This document shows, one piece after another, positions 14,593-23,262 of a stretch of DNA of 64,000 nucleotides. The stretch is from Cinclus cinclus (Eukaryota > Chordata > Aves > Passeriformes > Cinclidae). The stretch's first letter is position 1. Each line of letters opens with the position of its first letter. The stretch covers positions 137,593,762 through 137,657,761 of the forward strand of contig NC_085046.1 in the NCBI RefSeq assembly GCF_963662255.1, read 5' to 3'. The notes below the pieces were generated by a model that was not told the origin of the DNA, ran no database searches, and worked only from the letters and a program-made list of their open reading frames with translations. A program made the translations under genes and the position numbers.

Positions 14593-16708
14593 AGAGGGAA
14601 GAGCTTAAAGACAGATCAGCTATTTCCCTCTCTCCATCTCTTTTTTTATTCTTTTCTGGGCTCTGTTCCCATGTACAGCTATCTTCCCCATGGTCCTTAT
14701 AGCATGCCCTCTGATTAGCCCTAAACCCAGTTCAGGTTCTCCCACTTATGGAAACGCCCAGCCAGCCTTTCACACCTTCTCAGCCCACTGTGCCACTGCA
14801 CCACTACCCCTGCCCATACATGTCCATTTTCCCCAGTACACACTGTTACATGAGATTTTAAAATGCAGCATCCCATAATCCCAGGTACTGTCCTGCATCC
14901 CAGTAACTCCCAGCAAATCCTATGAGAAAACATTCTTTGAAGTTACTTACGCTTCTGGAGAGAAGTCTTTTTCCTTGCAAACTTCCATCAGTTTGGGAGT
15001 CAGCCTATATGCTTTCAGTGACAAAGACCCTTGGGCAGTCTTAATAGGATCTATTATTAAAAATAGAGGGGAGCCTATTATCACCAAACCCAGACTGCCC
15101 TTCTCTTTTTAAGTATCTGAATGACATAAATGGGAGGACAATTACTAAGCAGTCCTAGTGAAAAAAATTAAGACAACAAACACAGAAAAGACATTATAGC
15201 AGAGGCAGTCCTATTGCACTGCTATGTAAAATACAACCAACAATATACAGTGATGGCAATTAGTAAACTCAACTTGGAGAACTTGGGGGGAATCCTGATC
15301 CACTCTACTCATATTATTTCCCCATTAAAGGTCCAATTCACATTTCCTTTTTTGTATGAATTATCCACAGAATTTACGTAAGAGTGACCTCATTTAAATA
15401 GAGATTCTTCCTTCCAGACATTCTGCAGAAAATTAAAATATTCATTAAACAACATTTTATATTAAAAAATGTAATTTTAAAGTAGCAATAAGCTAACTCA
15501 GCTGCCATGCTGCTTTGTGCATGACAATGTAACTGGTGTACACAAAGATTCCTTTTGCCTTGACATACTCTGCTGAATTTAGGGTGAAATTTTCTAAACA
15601 AACTGTTACATTCCTTGGACAAAGAAGCTTAACACTTGCAGCATGATAACAGCTGAAGCATGCCAACACCAGAATAAAAGCTGTGTTAACATTCATGTTG
15701 TCTGAAACTTAACACAGTAAAACTTTTAGCAATCGGTGATAAAATGAAAACCAAAATAGACTGAAACAAGTGGAAAATTCATCAAGGTCTGATGATGCAA
15801 TGTTTCCAGCCAATATAAGTATACTTTAACAACTTGTTCTTTACTGTAATCCAATTGTTAACATACTGAAACAATTTTGGGGCAGCTCATAAGATTGATC
15901 GTATTCATTAGTATTTTTTCTGACAGATACTCAGGACGTTACATTTACTTCTCAGCTGGAAACTATATGCAAGTCTGCCAGATATGGCAAACTGTGAGTG
16001 TTTGGGGAGGGGGAGGCTATAAAGCTGTTAAATTGCCTACGGTTCTGATACAGCACAGAACATCTGGTCTGGAGAGCTTGAGGAAACACCATTAAATAGG
16101 CAGAAAGAAAAAAATCTTTGTGCTAAGAAACAGTCCAGGTTTTGTATGCTTCTGTCAGAGGTATTAAAAAAACTTGGCAATTCGTGTGATGATTGGTCAG
16201 TCACGTACCGAGCCAGACACGCTAGCAAGCGGGGTTTGTTAGACATCTGGTCAGGTTCCACCAGCCCCTTCCACGAGGGAGGGGAGATGAAGGAATAAAA
16301 ATGAAGCAGCTACTCCAGCATTCCAAAACGTACACATCAGGGCTCTGATAGCAAGAAAAATAAACAGAAAGAAGGAAACCCTGTCTAGACTTAGCTGCTG
16401 CTGAGGCTGCCGTAGACACAGGGTTGGTATTTACTCGAAAAGGCCTGCCAGGCTACTCTTACAGGCAAAAGACAGAATACAAAAATAGTAGTAATAATAT
16501 TAAGAGGGGAAAAGAGTAATAAAGGAAACCTCATACTAACCGTAAATGAGAACTACAGACTCCTCAATTGCATGCTGGTAACTGAACTGGGAGTCCAGGA
16601 GGGCACGGGTGACAAAAGAGCCATAGTATGTGGACTGGTACCAGCCAACGTGAAGATGATCAATGTTTACGTGGCGCAGGCTTCGCATCATTTCCATCTG
16701 GTATTGAA
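1966..16708 (-). CDS. EIF3H: EIF3H, eukaryotic translation initiation factor 3 subunit H (exons 3-7 of 8, partial)
   Basis: Five minus-strand exons join in frame (168, 100, 150, 121 and 133 bp) and give about 224 residues, matching human EIF3H residues about 97-321 of 352. The protein is a cytoplasmic subunit of eIF3, the scaffold that recruits mRNA and initiator tRNA to the 40S ribosome. It belongs to the MPN subunits and is known to pair with eIF3f within the PCI/MPN core. The window covers the second half of the MPN domain, the helical part after it, a Gln/Arg-rich stretch and a proline-rich segment ([11 protein letters not shown]). The start codon, exon 1 and exon 2 lie beyond the right edge, and the last exon lies beyond the left edge. 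No internal stop or frameshift is seen and every border is GT-AG, so this is an intact gene and not a retrocopy. Confidence 0.97.
3935..4018 (-). mobile_element. CR1 LINE, 3' end fragment
   Basis: On the plus strand this reads as the reverse complement of a CR1 3' UTR: a tail region, then aaggttggaagggacctctgg, then a segment with cttgtccaatcc and gctcaagcagggtcac. These are the typical landmarks of avian CR1 tails. It is about 85 bp and truncated at the 5' side, as most CR1 copies are. Confidence 0.75.
4452..5111 (+). mobile_element. Solo LTR of an endogenous retrovirus, passerine type
   Basis: About 660 bp that starts with gggtttgtgtggcaag and ends with gagtcaacccaccaca. Between them come a segment with agacaccaaggtcagtg, a block of repeats built on cctgcagcc and ccatggagcag, and a polyadenylation signal aataaa at 4946-4951 followed by a terminal region with tgatctctccctgcccttag. 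This order matches an ERV LTR family that I recall as common in songbird genomes; the exact family name is not certain. No gag, pol or env sequence flanks it, so it is read as a solo LTR. The 163-codon open frame at 4387-4878 crosses its 5' part and is not a gene. Confidence 0.65.
5237..5357 (-). CDS. EIF3H: EIF3H exon 6
   Basis: 121 bp: one base completing Ser, then 40 codons from [17 protein letters not shown] to SKQQQQKHQ. The minus-strand acceptor is tttcag before TAATCACC. The donor GTTGGT is weaker than the consensus. It corresponds to human residues about 237-276, a helical region ending in a Gln/Lys-rich stretch that continues into exon 7. Differences from human are few (Asn to Ser, Met to Leu, Thr to Val). 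Confidence 0.97.
10130..10285 (+). mobile_element. MIR-like CORE-SINE remnant
   Basis: The order of landmarks is that of MIR: an attctgactttgat segment, then gtgtgcctttgggcaacgca, then tttactctctctgtgtcagg, then ttcccccatctgcaaatta, then a 3' part with gtaaagtacattgagag. MIR carries equivalents of each (tgtgaccttgggcaagt, cctctctgtgcctcag, tttcctcatctgtaaaat). The copy is diverged, as expected for an element older than birds. Confidence 0.75.
11095..11215. repeat. A/C-rich low-complexity block (CAAA-like)
   Basis: About 120 bp made almost only of A and C on the plus strand, with irregular caaa, acaaac and aaaccc units. It is simple sequence and resembles the longer block at 20366-20560. Confidence 0.7.
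13256..13320 (+). repeat. Possible ancient amniote repeat remnant
   Basis: The segment with aaccccattaaaaatcaagg, then catggactgtaatgagactg, then ggatttcacccaagg resembles a phrase (near ccattgacttcaatggg, then ggatttcaccc) seen repeatedly in bird and turtle introns. I cannot name the family. It lies just upstream on the plus strand of exon 5, in the 3' flank of that exon in the transcript. Confidence 0.3.
13382..13531 (-). CDS. EIF3H: EIF3H exon 5
   Basis: 150 bp: one base finishing the Ala codon, 49 codons from [10 protein letters not shown] to HELLSLAS, and two bases of a Ser codon. The minus-strand acceptor is cacag and the donor is GTAAGT. It corresponds to human residues about 187-236, mostly helical and after the MPN core. 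This is the most diverged exon in the window relative to my memory of the human protein, with changes at the ITFEY segment (here IAYEN), His to Tyr, Leu-Met to Met-Leu, and Lys to Arg. All are conservative or tolerated, and the frame is open. Confidence 0.97.
13532..14950 (-). other. EIF3H: EIF3H intron 4 (1.4 kb)
   Basis: Short AT-rich intron. Apart from a C/T run at about 14267-14285 and a run of 30 Gs at 14562-14591, I see no repeat or coding element. Confidence 0.9.
14562..14591. repeat. Poly-G run (30 G)
   Basis: Thirty uninterrupted Gs on the plus strand, followed by a purine-rich flank (gaagagggaagag). EIF3H is read from the minus strand, so the G strand is the transcription template and the pre-mRNA carries C30 about 360 nt after the exon 4 donor. 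Homopolymer length is prone to sequencing and assembly error. Confidence 0.95.
14951..15050 (-). CDS. EIF3H: EIF3H exon 4
   Basis: 100 bp: two bases completing the Asp codon split with exon 3, then 32 codons from [17 protein letters not shown] to KDFSPEA, ending on two bases of the next Ala codon. The minus-strand acceptor is aatag before ATCC, and the donor is a perfect GTAAGT. It corresponds to human residues about 153-186, the end of the MPN domain. The flanking introns are short (1.5 kb and 1.4 kb). Confidence 0.97.
15051..16540 (-). other. EIF3H: EIF3H intron 3 (1.5 kb)
   Basis: Short intron without recognised repeats. A 67-codon minus-strand frame at 15493-15696 starts with a hydrophobic, signal-like stretch ([15 protein letters not shown]) but resembles no family I know; it is probably chance. 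Confidence 0.85.
16541..16708 (-). CDS. EIF3H: EIF3H exon 3 (MPN domain, degenerate JAMM site)
   Basis: 168 bp encoding about residues 97-153. It begins [14 protein letters not shown] and ends VVLIY plus the first base of the next codon. On the minus strand the acceptor reads tccag before TTCAATACC, and the donor reads GTTAGT after TTTACG. As far as I recall the human protein, the encoded residues are identical. The segment [13 protein letters not shown] lies where catalytic JAMM proteases carry the His-x-His metal ligands. Here the ligands are Gln and Thr, so the fold is the non-catalytic MPN type, which is normal for eIF3h. Confidence 0.97.
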
Positions 16709-19700
16709 CTGGATTAAATAAAAAATATGTTCAACAGTGTACACAATCAGTACTATTTAAAGGGAAAGCTTAATATTAAATGAGTAAATTGCATTTTATT
16801 TTTATTTTTGCAACTGCCTAGAAATTTGTTTACTGACTGGACTATCTTGATTAAAATCCAGAGTTTCCTTAGAGAATGAGAATAAGACCAGCTGGAGTAA
16901 GCAGAATTTTTTTCAGCTGCAATTAATTGCTAAAGTGATCAACAAACTGTTACACATCATTTACAGTGCGTGTTACCTTCCTCATTCATGAAAAAAAAAA
17001 TCTGATACTGGGTTTCATTAAGCAGTAATGTTTTACCATTTAGTAACAAAGACTTTTTGTGATTAAAGTTACAGTACTGTCTGGAATTAGGTAACTTTTG
17101 GAATCAAAAGGAGAACTATTTAATGAATATATGAAATAGATTATAAACTGTGTCTTTTTCACAACATAAAACTACATTTTCAGAGCTTGGAGAATCAGCT
17201 ATAGCTGTTAGATAGTTTTGACTGCATTTATTTCCAATTTTCAACACTGTTTCTTCATTTTAGGCATATATAAATGCAAAGGATGCATGCATGCACGTAT
17301 TATTATTTATAATACACATTTATCTAAATACTGCAAGTTACTTTAAACAGTTGAGAACATATTTTCTGTAAGGCTAAATTTTTACACCAACAGCTGTTAA
17401 GTTTCACTGTATCAACATAAAAATTCTATTTGTATTAAATGCTTCATTCAAACAGATCACCTTCATGAAACAGAGTTCTATTCAGGAATATGTAACATAA
17501 TCCTATCAAAAAGAACAACACACTGTATCATTAACCAGACCTTTTAAAAAGACAGCCTGCTGCTTAAATTTAAGGAAAGAGGTATCAGTGTGGTTATCAG
17601 ATGAAACAACAATTGGAGCCAACTCATAGGAAATCAAATGCAATAAAAAATACACAATTTTTAAGATTTGTCTGCAGCTGCAAAAATTACAAAGTAACAT
17701 AAAGATCTTGCATTTCTGTTAAATTTTTTCAAGGCTTCTCCTTGTACAGATGCAAATATGATATTCATTACAAAAGAAAGAAACAAAAATTAATTAGCTG
17801 CAGAATGTGTCACATTTTCAGACCCCACTTCATATCCTTTCAAAAGGGGGAAAAAAAAATCCACACATATTATTTAAAGATACGAGGAGACATTCTTCAA
17901 GACTGGACAAATATTTTTCCAACTTATCACTCACCCTTGCAGCACAAACTACACTCTGCAGTCTTCTGGCCCTTCTCATTAAATTGCTATATCTGACCGA
18001 CTGTATTTTTGAAGTAACCTATGTACACTAACAGAAAACCTTGCAGACTTCTATCAGTATATGCTAGTGATTGCATTCTATACCATAGTATCTTAACAGA
18101 AATTACTTGGAATTTGTGTTTCATCCAGGGCACCATGATAATGCAGCATCCTGAAACTAATACAGCAAAACCTCCCAGGCTTTGTTCTGAAATGCCCTAA
18201 CACAGCCAGTAAAGGAGAGGCCTGCTCCACGTGCCTGTCTCTAAACCAAGGCGAATCTGGAGGTGCCTCTACACTCTTCAGGGCAGCCTGCACAATTGAT
18301 CAAGCAGCTATTTCCAAGTCAGAATGAAAATCTTCCCCCCTGCCAGACCTAAGCAATTCACTGTACTACTTCCAGAAACAGAGGCCAGGCTGAAGTTCCT
18401 TACCCAGAGCTCAATGCATTTGCAGCTCAGTGTTTGGCTCAAAAGCAGAGATCTAGTTCTAAGTTCAAAGAGGTTCAGTCCCTAAACTTTAAAAGTTTCT
18501 GTGGAATTTTTTGGAGGTGAAGATGGTAAGTTTCTTAGTTTTATAATTAAAACAAAAACACAAACCTCCTCCAAAACAAACTAAAAAGACTCCTGCTGTA
18601 ACCATGATTTTGAATTGAAAAAGTATATGGTCCAGTTATTAAATACAGCTAGCATAAACTCTTTCGGTTAAAATAAACATTTCAAAGGTGTATCTGTGTG
18701 GAAAGCAAGAATGACTTGTTTTTCACATGGCTTGCTACAACATGATAACAAATGAAATTACAGTTAGATACTTCGTAGCCAAATGAAGTCATAAAGAAGA
18801 AAAACTAGAAAGGATTTTCAAAAGCAGCTGAAATGGATAAAAGATTTTGTGATAATTAAATGAAATTTAATGAAAAGTGGACTTTTAGATAGCTGAGCTA
18901 GACTGCTGCTTGCAGTGGCAATTCTCTTGTAATGGTAGACACTCTCAAAGTAGAGGTGGTCATATAATGAAGGGGAAAAGATACTTAAACATAGATTCCT
19001 ATGAAATCATGCGGCTGATATATCCAGAAAGATTTCCCTCTTGAGAAGTGTAATATTCAAGAGCAGGAAAACATCCAGATCTTTTACAAACTTGAATAAA
19101 GTCATATCATGCTCTCAAAAGTGCTCTTCTGAGAGCTAACTGGTAACCAGGTTCCAGGACAAGTCCTTTTCTTAAACACATTACACCCAGAAACATGTAA
19201 GAGATGTAACATGATGTAAGAGATACTGTCCAGAAAAAAAAGGACTCACTGAAAACCATCCAGATTTCATGACAGCAATTCGTCCTCTCAGGACTGTTAC
19301 CAGTTAGATGATAATGAAGGCAATAGTGGAAAAAATGTCAAAGAACCAATAAAGCATCAATAGCTAACATCCTTGCCTTGGGAAAACAACTGCAGAAATT
19401 AAAACATGATGCAGTCCCCACCAGGGAGAAATGGAAACTCTTTTAACCAAACATATATATTTTATAACATGTATTAGTAGCTAGATAGCTCCAACAAGCT
19501 GCCAACTTGCACAAATGGGTAACAGCCCCCAAGCTGCTTTTGTTGATACCGTTACCACTGTTTCTTTACATCGTTTGCCCAATCTACAGAACATCATATT
19601 TCTATCTAAAGACAGGGCAAAACCTCCCTCTCTCCTTCCATTTATTACTCAATCTGCTAATATTTGGGACAGTTGTGCACTTTTTCTAATGAATTCAGTG

Positions 19701-20365
19701 TTTCGTGTCACAGTCCCTCCCAAGCCACTCTGCAAAGCTGACACTGAGTAAACTGCTTAGTCTAAAGAGTGCCCAGAACTGAGGTGAGCAAAGCAAAGGG
19801 CAGGGGAACAGCCAGACCAGGATGCTGCCTCCTTCTCCCTCACATTTAGACAGTGTACCTACAATTTAAAACAAGCTATTTGTTCTGGGATATCCTTAGG
19901 ATGAAAGCCAACAGCTTGCACTTCCCAGCCCTGCTGCTTGCACAGAGAACTTGCAGTTTCTCTCTCCTGAGTACCTTTCTGAGGTAGATTTTTTTCAACA
20001 AAAGATTCTCTCTTTTGCTAATATTAAAATGTTGATTTTTGTTAGTTTGCAAACAAATTGGGGGGGGGGGGGGGAGAGGAATTAAGGAAGCTAGAAAGCA
20101 TTATAATAATTTGTCTAAATAAAGTGCAAAACTATATAATATGGGTGACTTATTTGAAAATCACTGACTTGTATGAATTTTTATTACCAAAATGTCTTGA
20201 CTGAAAAATCTTGACAGTAAACTCTACTACAGTAATAAATACTGTAAAATATATTTTTTAAATACTATAGTAACATAAAGACATTTTCCTTTTCTAGGAA
20301 GTACTGCCAATATGAGAAGCTTTATCTGGGCCTTAACATATAGGACATAAATACCCTACCTTACC
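16709..20365. other. Intronic stretch, nothing recognised except a G15 run
   Basis: AT-rich sequence without repeat families or exons that I can support. A run of 15 Gs lies at 20060-20074. Confidence 0.7.
20060..20074. repeat. Poly-G run (15 G)
   Basis: Fifteen consecutive Gs followed by agagga, the second long G run on the same strand in this gene. Confidence 0.95.
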
Positions 20366-20560
20366 AACAAAAAACAAAACAAAAAACACAACAACAACAA
20401 GACAAAAAAATCCCAAGAACAACAAAAACAAAAATGCCAAATCAAATATAAATCAAAAAACAAACAACAAAAACCACACAAATTAACAAAATCAAAACCC
20501 AAATAACAAACAAACAACCCAACAGAAACCACAAAAATTAAAAATACATAATATATCAGA
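20366..20560. repeat. A/C-rich low-complexity block
   Basis: About 195 bp with almost no G on the plus strand, built of caa, caaa and acaaac units. It generates an 80-codon minus-strand frame (20356-20598) rich in Phe, Val, Leu and Cys that looks like a membrane protein but is only the translation of the simple repeat. Confidence 0.85.
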
Positions 20561-22450
20561 TACAAGACCAAGAATTGAACCCTGATGTAATGGCCCATTC
20601 AACACAGGGACAATTCAGCCATGTTTTCTACACCTTAAAATATCAGGTCAATAATTTCACTACTTGAAAACTTACTTTGAGAACAGGTGAAATCAGCTGA
20701 AGTACTGAAAAACAGATCCATCATTATTCTAAAATGCAAATAAATCTAAAACCCTGGAGGTTCAAAAACAACTGGCAAATGATGCAAGTTTACTTATTAC
20801 TAAATTGTTTCTTTACCAAGAAAAATTCAGTAGAATTCACCTCTCATGGGATCACATGTTGCTGAAATTCAGTCCTTAAACAGTCATTATTACCATCAGA
20901 GGAGATGCATTTCAGCCTGGCCACATTCAGACTATCAGTAAATATTGGGACATGTGAAACCTTGATCAATGGTGGCCTGGAGACAATATATTTGATGGTG
21001 CCTCTCTTACTCAAGGCCTTAATTTCCAAAAGATAATTTATGTTGATAAACCTTAATAAACTTGATTTTAAGAGCAGCAATCTACATGCCTCCTTTTTAA
21101 AAAGCCGTGCCCCATCGAAGTGGAAGGACTTAGTACCAGTGTTAGGTGCCACAGACTGGTTTTCTGCTGCCCCTCATCCAGCTTGCTGTAGTGGACCCTG
21201 TACAAAAGAGGTAACAACCAACTCCAAGCTATCAACCACTAACACATGCACAGCCTTTGGTCTGCCCTTCACAACTAAGTGTCTCAACCCGTGGTTCCCA
21301 CATTTGTCCTTTAACTCTGCTCAAACAGCAGAAATTTCATGTGCCTTCAGGAGGGCAGGTGACTGGTTCAAGACCAAGGGGGACCTTTCATCCCTCACCT
21401 TCTACAACCTCCTCATTCTCGAGGATAATTAATCTGAGGATAAAAATTGTTTCCTCAAAGAATGCTGAGCACCCAAAAGACAGATGAACTAAAACTACCT
21501 AAAATTTACTCATGATTACACATGCTATCCAAGGGCATAGAAGTTCTGTCAGAATAGACAGCAACCAGTTTCTGTGCTAACACTTTCTTGAATTTAACTA
21601 GCAACAAGAACATGGCAAATTTTGGTTAATCTGGTCAAAATATACTGAAAAGCAGCCACAATATTCCTTTTATGGCACCGCTACTAATGTGGATAGTATT
21701 TTTAATGCAATAATTTATCTGTTTTGAAGTGCTACCATGTGGTAGCATGCATACTGAACAAGTGCTATACACTTCACAGCACAAAAAATTTGGGTTTTTC
21801 TATACATATTAACTTTGCCAAACCACATGTATGGTTCAGACAGTATCTTCAATTACTAAACCAAGTTAGCAGATGCTAGTTCAAGGAACCAACATATGTA
21901 TTTGAAAAGAAGAAAAATTGATTTATTTAATTTAATTTAGCACAGAGAATTATGGAGACAACAGATTAATTCATTTCCCTCCACACACACAATCTCAATT
22001 AATTGTATAAAAAACTATGAATCACAATAACTGCATCTATTGATAACTATTCCTATTGTGAAGATACAAATAAAAGGAATACCACAACCAACTTGTTATG
22101 GTTAAAAAAAATACAACTAAAAAGAATGAGAAAAGAGAAACAAGAATTAATTCCAGCAAAGGCAGTATTTCATCTGAAATAGCCTTTAGATACTGTTGAA
22201 ATATATTTCTCTGTCCAAAGCATGCACCACACATGCATACAAATATTTACGTATTTTTATCTATACCCAGCCACCTCACACATACACACTTCTCCCAAGA
22301 CAAATGCACAAGCTCAGTAACTAAACAATTCTCCTATTCATGGAGGGAAAAAAAAATAAAAGTAAATATTGCCTTCCTCAATAATATTAATTTCCTCCTC
22401 TGAAATATCAAGTCAGTGTTACAAAACAGTGCTCTATTTTATGCACTTTT
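20561..22450. other. Intronic stretch with an unexplained 130-codon open frame
   Basis: No repeat family recognised. The segment at about 21070-21430 is less AT-rich than its surroundings and carries a plus-strand frame of 130 codons (21040-21432), antisense to EIF3H, with no motif that I know. Confidence 0.6.
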
Positions 22451-22527
22451 GCTATACTGGGCTGAAAGCACCTGACCTCCTCTAAACTTGGAAGCTAAGC
22501 AGAGGGTCTGTAGGTAGCTGGATGGGA
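22451..22527 (+). pseudogene. 5S rRNA-derived pseudogene (5'-truncated and 3'-truncated)
   Basis: The sequence aligns without large gaps to vertebrate 5S rRNA from about nucleotide 10 to 90: tatac, then gctgaaagc, then cctgacctcctct, then the near-perfect block ggaagctaagcag, then ggtagctggatggga. The matched block covers box A of the 5S internal promoter. The copy has many substitutions (about 8 in the best 33 bases) and a decayed loop after ctaagcag. It ends at an A-rich stretch (gggaaaaaaaat), which suggests insertion by a LINE or descent from a 5S-derived SINE. Confidence 0.8.
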
Positions 22528-23218
22528 AAAAAAATCACGTGAAAATAGGCAAAAGTCCAAGAGTCATAGTCATAAGAGCATAAAACAAAAAGCAAGTCAA
22601 AAGACTTAATTCAACCCAATTTTAATTGCTAAATTAAAGAATGAAAAAAAGGGTAGAACATATCTGGCCCAATTTCTTTTTAAGGAATTTTGTGTTCTAA
22701 TGAGTTAGTAACTGTGGTAGAAAAACTAAACATACACAAATCTTCCATTTTCTGCATAGGCTATGAGATTAATTGACTAAAAATCTTTAGGAGTTCCCTC
22801 CATCTATGCCACCAACACTACCACTCTAGTAAGAGCAAGCCCAACCTCTTTCGAGTTAATGCTTATTACAGTAACTGAGGCTTTGCTAGTACCTTCATGT
22901 TTTTCTCAAACAAACAAGGTCCTTGCTTTTATGAGAAAGAATGAGAGAAACAGAAGAGGAAAGACTCTTAAGTAACACGCACACTCAGTAAACTCATGCA
23001 TTTTTAACCTTGATCACAACTCAATGTTAGTTTTATGACAGCACTGTGTGATATTAATTGAGCTCTATGGAAAAAAGTACAGGACACCCAGAGGAGGTAT
23101 CACGACCAGTAGGTGAACAGTGAAAAATAACAGAATGTAATAAAAATAAAAAACAACATTTGGAGTGCTTCTGTCGGGAGATACTTACCCAAGTGTCAGC
23201 ATGTATCTCCAGACTGTT

Positions 23219-23262
23219 ATTTATTTATTATTGTTATTATTTATTTTATTTATTTAGTTTAG
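23219..23262. repeat. TTATT/TTTA low-complexity tract
   Basis: About 44 bp of ttattt, attgtt and tttattt units on the plus strand. Confidence 0.8.

Noticed and set aside
20356..20598. 80-codon minus-strand frame that looks like a membrane protein
   Set aside because: Translation of an A/C-rich simple repeat; the hydrophobic residues are a by-product of T/G-rich codons.
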